Source: Pseudomonadota bacterium
Lineage (GTDB): Bacteria; Pseudomonadota; Alphaproteobacteria; Rhizobiales; Xanthobacteraceae
Length of the DNA: 38,425 bases
Direction of reading: 5' to 3'
Assembly (NCBI GenBank): GCA_023387695.1
Contig: JAEWHT010000074.1
Coordinates: forward strand, 1-38,425
The notes under the pieces were generated by a model. It had not been told where the DNA came from. It made no database searches and was given only the letters and a program-made list of their open reading frames with translations. Shown one piece after another: positions 15,716-23,822 of this stretch. Position 1 is the stretch's first letter. Every line of letters starts with the position of its first letter. The position numbers and the translations under genes were made by a program.

Positions 15716-16504
15716 ATGCAGTCGCCTGAGGCCAGCACGGCCGCAACCCCCACCCAGATCCATCTGACGCTTGCCAATTTCGCCGACGAGGTCGTCGGCA
15801 CGCTGGCGCGCCTGTTCGCCTATGTGGGGGTTCTGGTCCTGTTTGCCATCCTGGCGCTGGCCGGTCTCGGCCAGCTGCCGGATCTGCGGGCCGATGAGCC
15901 TACGGAAAAGCCTGGCTGGGCCGAGGCCTCCCGCTCGCATCCGGCGTTTGCCGTCAGCAAGCTCGATTCGATAGAAAAAACAGCCGCTTACACGATCCTG
16001 AGGCATCCCGAGGGTGGCCGGCGCGACGTGATGCGCTGGGCCGGCGACGCCGAAAAGCCGGCCGCCGAACTTGAGATCTACCGGGAAGGCCGCGAATTCG
16101 ACGTGACGCAGCCGGCCGCCGCTGGCCTCGCGGCCCAGATGGGGCTTGGCTCGGCCGCCGCGCTCGAGCAGGCCGGCCTGATCGATACCAAATTCGGCCC
16201 CGTGGCCCTGTTTCGGCCGACCGGCACTGCGGACGGGACGCCGGCGTGCCTGGGCTACCTCAAGCGCAACGAGGAGCCGGCCCTGCAGATCTCCGGCTTC
16301 TCCTGCCAGGGCGACACCATGCCTGCGCGGCGCGCGGCGATCGCCTGCACTCTGAACCGGCTGACGCTGCTGACCTCGGGCAACGAGCCGAAGCTGGCGG
16401 AATTGTTCGCGCATGCCGAGCTCAAGCGCCGCTCCTGCGAGACAGGCGGCTCGGCGGACTGGCTGCTGGGCGCGGCGAATGCGCAATTGCGCGGGGCGCT
16501 TTGA
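15716..16504 (+). CDS. Membrane-anchored hypothetical protein
   Basis: The 262-residue product has one TM segment at about 39-58 (YVGVLVLFAILALAGLGQLP) after a short N-terminal region. The C-terminal part of ~200 residues is probably periplasmic. It carries three cysteines (in PACLGYL, GFSCQGD and AIACTLN), with a fourth near the end (RRSCETGGSADW), enough for disulfide bonds. Similar proteins in Bradyrhizobium are hypothetical, and I recognise no domain. GAAGG precedes the ATG. It is divergent from asd and followed by another exported protein gene 156 bp downstream. Confidence 0.72.
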   Translation: MQSPEASTAATPTQIHLTLANFADEVVGTLARLFAYVGVLVLFAILALAGLGQLPDLRADEPTEKPGWAEASRSHPAFAVSKLDSIEKTAAYTILRHPEGGRRDVMRWAGDAEKPAAELEIYREGREFDVTQPAAAGLAAQMGLGSAAALEQAGLIDTKFGPVALFRPTGTADGTPACLGYLKRNEEPALQISGFSCQGDTMPARRAAIACTLNRLTLLTSGNEPKLAELFAHAELKRRSCETGGSADWLLGAANAQLRGAL

Positions 16505-16660
16505 TCCTCATCAAGCTCAAGTAGCTGGTATCCATGCAACTTTTGCCGGCACGCCCGATTATTCCGGCGCGGTGTGACTGAATTGACCTAGTTGCGCCCA
16601 CCCCGGCCGGGCTAGTATGGGGTGAAATCGACTGGCGGCTTGCCGCCTGAAGGGGACGTG

Positions 16661-17047
16661 ATGAGCTTGAATTTCTTTGCGGCGAACAAACTGGCGACGT
16701 TGCTTGCGGCGGGCGCCGTGGTTGCGATGGCCTTCGCTGCGCCGGCCTCGGCCGACACCAAGACCAAGCCGCGCTATGACGAGCGTGGGCGGCACTATTA
16801 CGGCCCGACCGGTCCCAATGCCGTCTATCAGCAGGGCCGCACCCGTATTTACGTGAGCAAGCGCTCCTGGCTCGATGGCGGCACCGAGGTCAATCCGGGT
16901 GACCGCAAGTTCAGCGATTACGCCTTCCCGCCGGCGGTTGGTTATCCGTCCTTCGCCCGCGAAAACCTCAACCGTCCGATCGATCGCCAGCCGCTGGCGA
17001 CGCCCGCTGATGTCGGCGGCTACCCGCAGAATTTCCCGCTCTACTGA
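16661..17047 (+). CDS. Small exported hypothetical protein
   Basis: The 128-residue product has a signal peptide ending APASA (after LATLLAAGAVVAMAF). A basic, Tyr-rich mature part follows: RYDERGRHYYGPTGPNAVYQ, RTRIYVSKRSWLDGGTEVNP and FPPAVGYPSFARENLNRP. AGGGGA before the ATG at 16661 decides the start; the longer frame to 16622 has none. It probably ends in the periplasm. No domain is recognised. A strong terminator follows 20 bp after the stop. Confidence 0.75.
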   Translation: MSLNFFAANKLATLLAAGAVVAMAFAAPASADTKTKPRYDERGRHYYGPTGPNAVYQQGRTRIYVSKRSWLDGGTEVNPGDRKFSDYAFPPAVGYPSFARENLNRPIDRQPLATPADVGGYPQNFPLY

Positions 17048-17066
17048 GCGGCGCATCGACCGAATC

Positions 17067-17098
17067 AAAAGGCCGGGCTTACGCCCGGCCTTTTTGTT
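17067..17098 (+). terminator. Terminator after the exported protein gene
   Basis: A perfect 12-bp stem (AAAAGGCCGGGC with GCCCGGCCTTTT) with a 4-nt loop runs into TTTTTGTTT. The A run on the left makes it work on both strands, so it may also end the convergent acetyltransferase gene whose stop is at 17107. Confidence 0.92.
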
Positions 17099-17106
17099 TG
17101 TGCGTC

Positions 17107-17742
17107 TCACATGTTGGCCGCGGGATCGTAACGCCGGCAAAACTCTTCGATCGCCTCGGAGCGGAAATCGGCGAGGCGTTCGAAGATCAGCTCATCCGGC
17201 CAATCCCACCAGGCGATGCGGCGCAGGCTTTCCGCCACAGGCTCGTCAAAGCGCTTGCGGATGGCACGCGCGGGTACGCCGCCGACAATCGTGTAAGGCG
17301 CGACATCACGGCTGACGACTGCGCCCGCGCCAATCACGGCGCCGTCGCCGACGGTGACGCCCGGCAGCAGGATTGCGGCATGGCCAATCCAGACATCATT
17401 GCCGACGACGACGCGATCACCGCGGCGATCCGCAAAGAAGTCGCGGTCGCGGCTTGCTGACGCCTCGTAATATTCGGGCACGTATGTGAAGCGATGTTGG
17501 GACGCGCGGCCCATCGGATGATTGGGTGCGCCGATCCGCACGGAGTTGGCGATGGCGGTGAACTTGCCGATCACGGCGTCGGCGACGTCGCAGTGCTCGC
17601 CGAGATAGGAGTAATCGCCGAGCGAGGAATATTCGATCCGCGTGTGAGCGAGAATTTCGCAGCGACGCCCGATCTGCGCTTCGCGCTGGCGTACCGTTTC
17701 ATGGATGAAGGTTTCCGCGATTTTGGGGCGGGGTGCATCCAT
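17107..17742 (-). CDS. Left-handed beta-helix acetyltransferase, phosphonate-associated type
   Basis: The 211-residue product belongs to the hexapeptide-repeat acyltransferases. The beta-helix repeats run through RIEYSSLGDYSYLGEHCDVA, AVIGKFTAIANSVRIGAPNH and VVVGNDVWIGHAAILLPGVT, ending VIGAGAVVSRDVAPYTIVGG. NHPMGRASQHRFTYV with its His, and AWWDWPDELI near the C terminus, match the acetyltransferase family often found with phosphonate (phn) genes. No phn gene is present here. XAT/chloramphenicol acetyltransferases are relatives, so the substrate is open. The start is the ATG at 17742 with GGAG upstream; the frame extends into the palindromic repeat but homology does not. It lies downstream of leuB, separated by the repeat. 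Confidence 0.85.
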   Translation of the reverse strand: MDAPRPKIAETFIHETVRQREAQIGRRCEILAHTRIEYSSLGDYSYLGEHCDVADAVIGKFTAIANSVRIGAPNHPMGRASQHRFTYVPEYYEASASRDRDFFADRRGDRVVVGNDVWIGHAAILLPGVTVGDGAVIGAGAVVSRDVAPYTIVGGVPARAIRKRFDEPVAESLRRIAWWDWPDELIFERLADFRSEAIEEFCRRYDPAANM

Positions 17743-17766
17743 GAGGGGGCTCCGAGAGCTAGTGTC

Positions 17767-17905
17767 GTAGGGTGGGTTAGCCACGCGGCTGCGCGAAGCG
17801 CAGTTCGCACGGCGTAACCCACCACTTTGGTATCCGCGGAGACAGAAGAGGTGGGTTACGCTCAGCGTCTACGCTTCGCGCAGCCGCAGAGCTAACCCAC
17901 CCTAC
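17767..17905. repeat. Palindromic repeat, GTAGGGTGGGTTAGC family, copy 2
   Basis: The outer arms are the same perfect 15-bp sequence as at 14441-14555, with inner paired GGCTGCGCGAAGCG / CGCTTCGCGCAGCC and GTAACCCACC / GGTGGGTTAC segments. It fills the gap between the end of leuB and the start of the acetyltransferase gene and begins, on the minus strand, 11 bp after the leuB stop. It may stabilise or end the leuB mRNA. Confidence 0.9.
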
Positions 17906-17916
17906 AAAAGCCGTGC

Positions 17917-19029
17917 TTACGCGTGCAGCTTCTGCAGTTCCTTCAAAATCGCTTCGCCCATCTGCGTGGTCGAGGCCGCGGTCGTACCTTCCGACTTGAT
18001 GTCGGCGGTGCGAAGACCGCTGGCGAGCACGGCAGCGATCGCGGCGTCGACCTTGTCGGCGAGATCGCCCATGTCGAAGGAATAGCGCAGCGCCATGCCG
18101 AAGGACGAGATCATCGCGATCGGATTGGCGAGGCCCTTGCCGGCGATGTCGGGCGCCGAACCGTGCACGGGCTCGTACAACGCCTTGCGCTTCTTGCTCT
18201 TGACGTCGACTTCGCCGAGCGAGGCCGAGGGCAGCATGCCGAGCGAACCGGTCAGCATCGCCGCGATGTCGGACAGCATGTCGCCGAACAGATTGTCGGT
18301 GACGATGACGTCGAACTGCTTCGGCCACTTCACCAGCATCATGCCGCCGGAATCGGCGAGCTGGTGCTCGAGCGTGACGTCGGCATATTCGCGCTTGTGG
18401 AGCGCGGTCATGACCTCGTTCCAGAGCACGCCCGACTTCATGACGTTGCGCTTCTCCATCGACGTCACCTTGTTCTTGCGCTTCCGGGCAAGCTCGAAGG
18501 CGACGCGGCCGATGCGCTCGATCTCATAGGTGTCGTAGACCTGGGTATCGACGGCGCGCTTCTGGCCGTTGCCGAGATCGGTGATGGTCTTGGGCTCGCC
18601 GAAATAGACGCCGCCGGTGAGCTCGCGCACGATGACGATGTCGAGGCCTTCGATGGCCTCGCGCTTCAGGCTCGAGGCATCAGCCAGCGCCGGATAGCAG
18701 ACCGCCGGACGGAGGTTGGCGAACAAAGCGAGATCCTTGCGCAGACGCAGCAGGCCGGCTTCGGGGCGCACCTCGTAAGGCACCGCATCCCATTTCGGGC
18801 CGCCGACCGCGCCGAAGATGATGGCGTCGGCGGCCATCGCCTTGACCATGTCGCCCTCGGAAATCGACACCTTGTGGGCGTCATAGGCAGAGCCGCCGAC
18901 GAGGCCGGTATCGGTCTCGAACTTGGCGATCCCGGCCGAATTGAGCCAATCGATCAGCCGCTTCACCTCGCCCATCACCTCGGGGCCGATACCGTCACCG
19001 GGGAGCAGCAGCAATTTGTGGGTCGCCAT
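17917..19029 (-). CDS. leuB: 3-isopropylmalate dehydrogenase LeuB
   Basis: LeuB oxidises and decarboxylates 3-isopropylmalate with NAD, the third leucine step after LeuCD. The 370-residue product starts MATHKLLLLPGDGIGPEVMG and shows FGAVGGPKWD, the substrate-binding LRLRKDLALFANLRPA, the ELTGGVYFG block, and the metal-binding DNLFGDMLSDIAAMLTGSLG, then YEPVHGSAPDIAGKG. The ATG at 19029 has GAGG 8 bp upstream, better placed than for the GTG at 19038. It lies on the opposite strand from leuC and leuD and about 7.5 kb from leuD, so it is regulated apart from them. Confidence 0.98.
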   Translation of the reverse strand: MATHKLLLLPGDGIGPEVMGEVKRLIDWLNSAGIAKFETDTGLVGGSAYDAHKVSISEGDMVKAMAADAIIFGAVGGPKWDAVPYEVRPEAGLLRLRKDLALFANLRPAVCYPALADASSLKREAIEGLDIVIVRELTGGVYFGEPKTITDLGNGQKRAVDTQVYDTYEIERIGRVAFELARKRKNKVTSMEKRNVMKSGVLWNEVMTALHKREYADVTLEHQLADSGGMMLVKWPKQFDVIVTDNLFGDMLSDIAAMLTGSLGMLPSASLGEVDVKSKKRKALYEPVHGSAPDIAGKGLANPIAMISSFGMALRYSFDMGDLADKVDAAIAAVLASGLRTADIKSEGTTAASTTQMGEAILKELQKLHA

Positions 19030-19050
19030 GGTCGTCACCTCAATTTTTTC

Positions 19051-19126
19051 TCGTCATTGCCGGGCTTGACCCGGCAATCCAGCTTTCTTGAAGGATGGAT
19101 GCCCGGGTCAGGCCCGGGCATGACGA
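19051..19126. repeat. Palindromic repeat upstream of leuB
   Basis: TCGTCAT...ATGACGA outer arms enclose two smaller hairpins: TGCCGGG with CCCGGCA, and TGCCCGGG with CCCGGGCA. It lies 22-97 bp upstream of the leuB start, so it is in or next to the leuB promoter or leader. The rest of the 218-bp divergent gap holds no assigned site. Confidence 0.8.
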
Positions 19127-19247
19127 GCGGGGATGAATTTCGGCCGGAGTGCTAGAGCGGCCTTGCGCGCTTGGCAAGACACCATTGCCGCGCCGCGGCT
19201 GTGCAAGGACGGCGGGGCCTGCCACAGTGCGTCGGCCGGAGTAGCCT

Positions 19248-20441
19248 TTGCACGCCCCAGATAGAGCCCCACCCGACGCGCACCCTGCGCGGCTGATCCT
19301 GACCCTGTCGCTGGCGGCCACCGTCGGGCTCGGCATCGGCCGCTTTGCCTATGCGCTAGTGCTGCCCGACATGCGGGAGGACCTCGGCTGGTCCTACTCG
19401 GCGGCCGGTTTCATGAACACCATCAACGCCGTCGGCTATCTCGTGGGCGCGCTGGTGGCGTCCCGACTGATCCAGCGTGTCGGCTGGTCGGCCGCGATCC
19501 GCGGCGGAACATTGGCCTGCGTCGCCGCACTCGCGACCTGCGCGCTGACGGGCAATTTCATCGCGCTGAGCCTGGCGCGCCTGGTGCTCGGCCTGGGGGC
19601 CGCGGCCGGCTTCGTCGCCGGCGGCGCGTTGGCCGCGACGATCGCGCAGTCGCGTCCCGAGCGGGCCAATTTCCTGCTCAGTCTCTTCTATGCCGGACCC
19701 GGCATCGGCATTCTCTCCTCCGGACTGATCGCACCGTTCACGCTGCAGCATTTCGGTCCGGGTTCGTGGTGGATCGTCTGGTGGGCGATGACGCTGCTCT
19801 CCGTCGCCATGACGGTGCCGCTGTTTCTCGTTCGGATCGAGAGTGGCGCGCGCTTCAGCGAGGGCGGTCATGCCGCCTTCGCGATCCTTCCGGTGCTGAT
19901 TTATCTCGCGTCCTACTTCCTGTTTGGCGCCGGCTACATCGCCTACATGACCTTCATGATCGCCTATGTGCGCGACAGCGGCGGCGGGGCGGCGGCGCAA
20001 GCGGGATTCTGGGGCCTGATCGGCATGAGCGCGTTCGTGACGCCCTGGGTCTGGCGCCGCGTGCTCGCGCTCGATCGCGGCGGGCTCGCCACCGCGATCA
20101 TCCTAGGCACCAACGCGATCGGCGCGGGCCTGCCGATGCTCGGGCATTCGACCGCGTGGCTTGCGACCTCCGCCGTGGTGTTCGGCGTCGCCTTCTTCGC
20201 CGTGGTCGGTTCGACCACCGCGTTCGTGCGCTTCAACTATCCGCCGGAGGTGTGGCCGCGCGCGATCGCGGCAATGACGATCTCGTTCGGCGTCGGCCAG
20301 ACGCTCGGACCGATCGTCGTCGGCGCGATCACGGACGCACTGGGCAGCCTGAGCTACGCGCTGAATGTGTCGGCGGCGTTGCTGGCACTGGGTGCGGTGC
20401 TGGCGTTGTTGCAGCGGAAGGTAGGGCCTGCCAATAGCTAG
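19248..20441 (+). CDS. YbfB/YjiJ family MFS transporter
   Basis: The 397-residue membrane protein has about 12 predicted TM segments. The family marks are the start LSLAATVGLGIGRFAYALVL with PDMREDLGWSYSAAGFMNT, then ARLVLGLGAAAGFVAGG, and TTAFVRFNYPPEVWPRAIAA in the C-terminal half. YbfB/YjiJ proteins are of uncertain substrate. The start is TTG at 19248, with GGAG 7 bp upstream; no in-frame ATG or GTG lies nearby, since the GTG at 19227 runs into a stop. It is divergent from leuB, and its stop overlaps the convergent oxidoreductase stop by 3 bp. Confidence 0.88.
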   Translation: MHAPDRAPPDAHPARLILTLSLAATVGLGIGRFAYALVLPDMREDLGWSYSAAGFMNTINAVGYLVGALVASRLIQRVGWSAAIRGGTLACVAALATCALTGNFIALSLARLVLGLGAAAGFVAGGALAATIAQSRPERANFLLSLFYAGPGIGILSSGLIAPFTLQHFGPGSWWIVWWAMTLLSVAMTVPLFLVRIESGARFSEGGHAAFAILPVLIYLASYFLFGAGYIAYMTFMIAYVRDSGGGAAAQAGFWGLIGMSAFVTPWVWRRVLALDRGGLATAIILGTNAIGAGLPMLGHSTAWLATSAVVFGVAFFAVVGSTTAFVRFNYPPEVWPRAIAAMTISFGVGQTLGPIVVGAITDALGSLSYALNVSAALLALGAVLALLQRKVGPANS

Positions 20442-21220
20442 CTCCCGCTGTACGAATTATACCCCTGATCTTCCCAATAGCCGCCCTTGTAGTCGTTGGT
20501 GACTTCCATCGACATCACGTATTTCGGGTTCTTGAAGCCGAGCTTGGTCGGCACGCGGATCTTCATTGGAAAACCATAAGCGCGCGGCAATGTCTCGCCG
20601 GCGTATTTGAACGTCATCTGCGTCTGCGGATGCAGCGCGGTGCGCATGTCGAGCGGCGAATTGTAGCCGTCCTTGTCGGCGCACTGGAACCAGACATATT
20701 TCGCGCGCGTGTCGGCGCCAACAAGCTTGAGGAAATCGCGCAAGGGCGTGCCAGTCCAGCTGCCGATCGCGCTCCAGCCCTCGACGCAGATGTGTCGCGT
20801 GATCTGCGTGAACTGCGGCAGCTTGGTGAGCTCCGGCAGGCTCCACGATTTCTTGTTGTCCACGAGGCCGCGGACCTCGAGCTTCCAGGCGTCGCCATCG
20901 ACTTCCGGCGCGTCGTCGAGATCGTAATAGGCGTTGAACGGGAACGGTTTTGTAATCGCGCTCTCCGGGAAGGTCGGCGCCAGCGCGTCAGGATTGAAGA
21001 TGAAATCCTGCACGGCGTCGTTGAATTTCGAAATCCTCGCGAGCATTGCATCGGCCGACGAAGAATCAACCACGTCGCAGCCGGTGAGCAAGGTCAGCGC
21101 TCCGAGGCTCGCACCGCCCGCGATGAAGCGGCGACGGGTGACATCCGGCATGGTCTTGATGGAGTCCTTGATCAGCAGCCGCTTGTCGACGCCGGGGATC
21201 AGGAAGGGACGCTTGGCCAT
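20438..21220 (-). CDS. Periplasmic molybdopterin-dependent oxidoreductase, MsrP/YedY type
   Basis: The 260-residue product is of the sulfite-oxidase fold, like MsrP/YedY, which reduces methionine sulfoxide in the periplasm. Mo-ligand C145 lies in TRHICVEGWSAIGSWTGTPL. The DGYNSPLDMRTAL, LPRAYGFPMKIRVPTKLGFK and YVMSMEV blocks are typical. The N terminus has a twin-arginine motif (VTRRRFIAGGASLGALTLL) preceded by 27 residues, and then LLTGC48 with Asp at +2, a possible lipobox. This would make a Tat-exported lipoprotein held in the inner membrane. AGGAGA precedes the ATG at 21220; the ORF upstream is a shadow of the b561 gene. The substrate may be methionine sulfoxide but is not proven. Confidence 0.9.
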   Translation of the reverse strand: MAKRPFLIPGVDKRLLIKDSIKTMPDVTRRRFIAGGASLGALTLLTGCDVVDSSSADAMLARISKFNDAVQDFIFNPDALAPTFPESAITKPFPFNAYYDLDDAPEVDGDAWKLEVRGLVDNKKSWSLPELTKLPQFTQITRHICVEGWSAIGSWTGTPLRDFLKLVGADTRAKYVWFQCADKDGYNSPLDMRTALHPQTQMTFKYAGETLPRAYGFPMKIRVPTKLGFKNPKYVMSMEVTNDYKGGYWEDQGYNSYSGS

Positions 21221-21234
21221 GATCGTTCTCCTAA

Positions 21235-21864
21235 TCAGCGACCGATGATCATCGCGCGCAGACTCTTCGGCACCAAGAGCGCGAGCAACACGTGAATGAC
21301 GAGGAAGGCGCAGATCGCGGCCATGCAGAAGAAGTGCACGTAGCGCGCGGTCGGATAATCGCCGAACAGCGTCACCAGCCAATGCAGTTGCACCGGCTTC
21401 CACATCGACAGGCCCGACAGCACGATCAGCACCCCGACAACAATGATGCCGGCGTAAAGCGTACGCTGGACGTAATTGTAGACGCTGAGATCGTCGTGGC
21501 CGAGCTTGAAGGTCAGGGCCGCCCTGACGTCGTGGAGCACGCCCGACGGCGTGATCGGCAGCAGCTTTTTCCGGAAGCGACCGGAGACGACACCGGTGAT
21601 GAGATAGGCGAGACCGTTGATCATCAGCAGCCACATCGCAGCGAAATGCCAGAGCAGCGCACCGCCGAGCCAGCCCCCAAGCGTGATGTCATGGGAGAAG
21701 CGGAAATCGAACAGCGGCGAGGCGTTATAGATCTGCCAGCCCGACATGATCATCAGGATCATCGCAACCGCATTGGTCCAGTGCATGACCCGGACCCAGG
21801 CCGGCTGGATCACCTTGGTTGATTTGGCGCTAATCTGCTCGTCGGTCACGGTAAGGCTCGACAT
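21235..21864 (-). CDS. Cytochrome b561-type membrane subunit for the Mo oxidoreductase
   Basis: The 209-residue protein has about four TM segments and belongs to the prokaryotic cytochrome b561 / HupC-like group. His residues fit for haem: H28 in AWVRVMHWTNAVAMILMIMS, WHFAAMW in the second helix, and HFFCMAAICAFLVIHVLLAL near the end. It lies 14 bp upstream of the MsrP-like gene on the same strand, so the two form an operon in which this protein passes electrons from quinol to the Mo subunit. Classic MsrQ is a ferric-reductase-like protein, so this is a different partner type. The first 20 residues are soluble. Confidence 0.88.
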   Translation of the reverse strand: MSSLTVTDEQISAKSTKVIQPAWVRVMHWTNAVAMILMIMSGWQIYNASPLFDFRFSHDITLGGWLGGALLWHFAAMWLLMINGLAYLITGVVSGRFRKKLLPITPSGVLHDVRAALTFKLGHDDLSVYNYVQRTLYAGIIVVGVLIVLSGLSMWKPVQLHWLVTLFGDYPTARYVHFFCMAAICAFLVIHVLLALLVPKSLRAMIIGR

Positions 21865-21971
21865 GGTGGGTCCGTCCTGAACGTCGTATGTCCTGATTAT
21901 ACGCTGGTCTGTCTGCTTTCGTTACGTCCGCATGTCCAATGGACTCGATACCGCAGGGCTATCGCGGTCAC

Positions 21972-22003
21972 AAAAAAGCGAGCCGGGGCAAGCCCCGGCC
22001 CGC
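21972..22003 (-). terminator. Terminator after the fasciclin gene (minus strand)
   Basis: Reading the minus strand, a GC-rich stem (GCGGGCCGGGGC with GCCCCGGCTCGC, one mismatch) is followed by TTTTTT. It starts about 46 bp after the fasciclin stop at 22050 and stops transcription before the cytochrome b561 promoter region. Confidence 0.88.
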
Positions 22004-22049
22004 TGATCGCGCCTCCGGCAGGAGGAGATACTGCGAAGGCGCCTGGGTA

Positions 22050-22604
22050 TTAGGTCGCCGGCATCAGCACGGTGTCGACCACGTGGATCACGCCGTTCGA
22101 CTGGTTGACGTTCGGAATCGTGACAGTGGAGGAGCCGCCCTTGGCGTCGACGATCATGACGGAGCTGCCGGACTTCTTGACGGTTAGTTCCTCGCCCTCG
22201 ACGGTCTTCAGCTTTTGGCCGTCCTTGAGGTCAGAGGCTTCGAGCTTGCCGGGCACCACATGGTAGGTGAGGATCTTGGTCAGGGTCGCCTTGTTCTCGG
22301 GCTTGACCAGGGTGTCGACGGTGCCGGCCGGCAGCTTGCCGAAAGCAGCATTGGTCGGTGCGAACACCGTGAACGGGCCCTTGCCTTCAAGCGTCGGCAC
22401 CAGGCCGGCCGCCTTCACCGCCGCCACCAGCGTGGTGTGATCCTTCGAATTGACGGCGTTCTGGACGATGTTCTTCGACGGGAACATCGCGGCGCCGCCA
22501 ACCATGACGGTCTTTTCCTCGGCGCGGGCGGGCGCGATGACGGTCGCGGTGATGGCCAGGGCGCTGAAGGCAGCGGCGGTGAGATAAGCAATGCGCTTCG
22601 ACAT
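22050..22604 (-). CDS. Secreted fasciclin domain protein
   Basis: The 184-residue product has a signal peptide (MSKRIAYLTAAAFSALAITA, ending APARA) and one FAS1 domain of about 130 residues. Its two conserved boxes are seen: H1, GPFTVFAPTNAAFGKLPAGT, and H2, NGVIHVVDTVLMP; the central TKILTYHVVPGKLEA (YH motif) is also present. FAS1 proteins are thought to mediate adhesion or surface interactions; in rhizobia a fasciclin protein influences symbiosis in some species. The mature protein is probably periplasmic or secreted. It has its own terminator and stands alone. Confidence 0.93.
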   Translation of the reverse strand: MSKRIAYLTAAAFSALAITATVIAPARAEEKTVMVGGAAMFPSKNIVQNAVNSKDHTTLVAAVKAAGLVPTLEGKGPFTVFAPTNAAFGKLPAGTVDTLVKPENKATLTKILTYHVVPGKLEASDLKDGQKLKTVEGEELTVKKSGSSVMIVDAKGGSSTVTIPNVNQSNGVIHVVDTVLMPAT

Positions 22605-22821
22605 GGAGGAACTCCCGTTTGGATTGTGACCGGCGATGACCGGCGTTTGCGTTGGCTCAACAACGGCGTCTGCGACAGTTTGACGTGAAGCAGCAGCGCG
22701 TCGTTGGCCGAACTACGGGAGGGTTTGCGTGGGGGTTTCGAGGAATAATTTATTGTGATGCGTGAAACTATGCGCCGCGGTGGCCGTGTGTGGTGCGCGA
22801 GACAGCGCGACGCACTCCACT

Positions 22822-22967
22822 GTCGTCCCGGACAAGCGCAGCGCAGATCCGGGATCCATAACCACAGGGAGTGGTTTGGCGAAGGTTCGGAGTTGCTGTC
22901 ACGCGCGACAATTTCTCCCTGTGGTTATGGGTCCCGGGCTCGCGACTGCGTCGCGCCCCGGGACGAC
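22822..22967. repeat. Large nested palindromic repeat between fasciclin and SDR genes
   Basis: Outer arms GTCGTCCCGG and CCGGGACGAC, and inner 16-bp perfect arms CCATAACCACAGGGAG (22856-22871) and its complement (22915-22930). It lies upstream of the fasciclin gene and after the SDR stop. The stretch 22605-22821 beside it probably carries the fasciclin promoter, but I see no clear hexamers or other feature. Confidence 0.85.
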
Positions 22968-22997
22968 GAGGAGGGTTTGACGCGCGGCCTTCACGCC

Positions 22998-23759
22998 TCA
23001 ATCCCTGTTGTTCGGCGTCTGAATGAAACCGCGATTATGCGTCGGGCTGATCAGGAGCTCATTGATGCACACGCGCGGCGGCATCGACGCGATGAACGCG
23101 ATGGTGCGGCCGAGATCTTCGGACTGCAGCATCTTCGCCTGCTCTGCCTCGCTCGGCACGACCGGGCGCAGCTTCAGGATGGGAGTGGCGACTTCGCCCG
23201 GCATCAGGCAGCAGGCGCGCAAGCCGTTGACGCATTCGTCCATGTTGAAGGAATGGGTCAGCGCGAGCACCGCGTGCTTGGTCGTGGTGTAGGCCGGGCC
23301 CGGCATCTTCGAGACGTGACGGCCGGCCCAGGACGAGACGTTGATGATCGAGCCGTCCTGCTGCTTGCGCATCGTCGGCAGCACCGCGCGCATGCAATAG
23401 AGCACGCCATTGAGATTGACCTGGACGAGCTTGTCCCAGCCCTCAAGTTCCATGTCCTTCCAGTTGCGCTTGGGGACATTGATGCCGGCATTGTTCACGA
23501 GCAGGTCGATGCGACCGTGCTTGGCGACGATTCCGTCGGCCGCCTTCTGGGCCTCAGCCGCATTGGACACATCGAGCGCAATCGCCTCGGCGGTCCCGCC
23601 GGCCTTAGTGATCTTCGCAACCACGGTATCCAGGGCGTCCTTGCGGCGGCCGGAGACCACGACGATCCAGCCGTCGGCCGCAAGCGCCTCGGCGCCGGCC
23701 TCCCCGATCCCGCTGCCGCCACCGGTGACCCAGGCCACGCGTTTCCCATTTTTGGTCAT
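22998..23759 (-). CDS. SDR family NAD(P)-dependent oxidoreductase
   Basis: The 253-residue classical short-chain dehydrogenase has a Rossmann TGGGSGIGEAGAEAL (cofactor loop, about 11-25), NNAG (about 90-93), INVSSW with the catalytic Ser, and PAYTTTKHAV with the Tyr and Lys of the YxxxK motif. Arg follows the third strand (VVSGRRKDAL), which favours NADP. The start at 23759 begins where family members do and has GGAGAC upstream; an extension to 23834 is unlikely. It is divergent from matB, with 113 bp between the starts that hold the operator-like repeat. Its substrate cannot be told; it may act with malonate use only by neighbourhood. Confidence 0.9.
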   Translation of the reverse strand: MTKNGKRVAWVTGGGSGIGEAGAEALAADGWIVVVSGRRKDALDTVVAKITKAGGTAEAIALDVSNAAEAQKAADGIVAKHGRIDLLVNNAGINVPKRNWKDMELEGWDKLVQVNLNGVLYCMRAVLPTMRKQQDGSIINVSSWAGRHVSKMPGPAYTTTKHAVLALTHSFNMDECVNGLRACCLMPGEVATPILKLRPVVPSEAEQAKMLQSEDLGRTIAFIASMPPRVCINELLISPTHNRGFIQTPNNRD

Positions 23760-23822
23760 GCAAACTGTCTCCGTTGCTTCATTGGGGCGGTTTTTGCTAA
23801 TCCAGCCCTCGGTTTGACCGGC

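Noticed and set aside
17923..19155. 410-residue plus-strand ORF over leuB
   Set aside because: It is a shadow of leuB, with a His/Asp/Gly-rich nonsense composition.
23059..23397. Short minus-strand ORFs inside the SDR gene
   Set aside because: They are out-of-frame shadows; the SDR motifs are all in the main frame.
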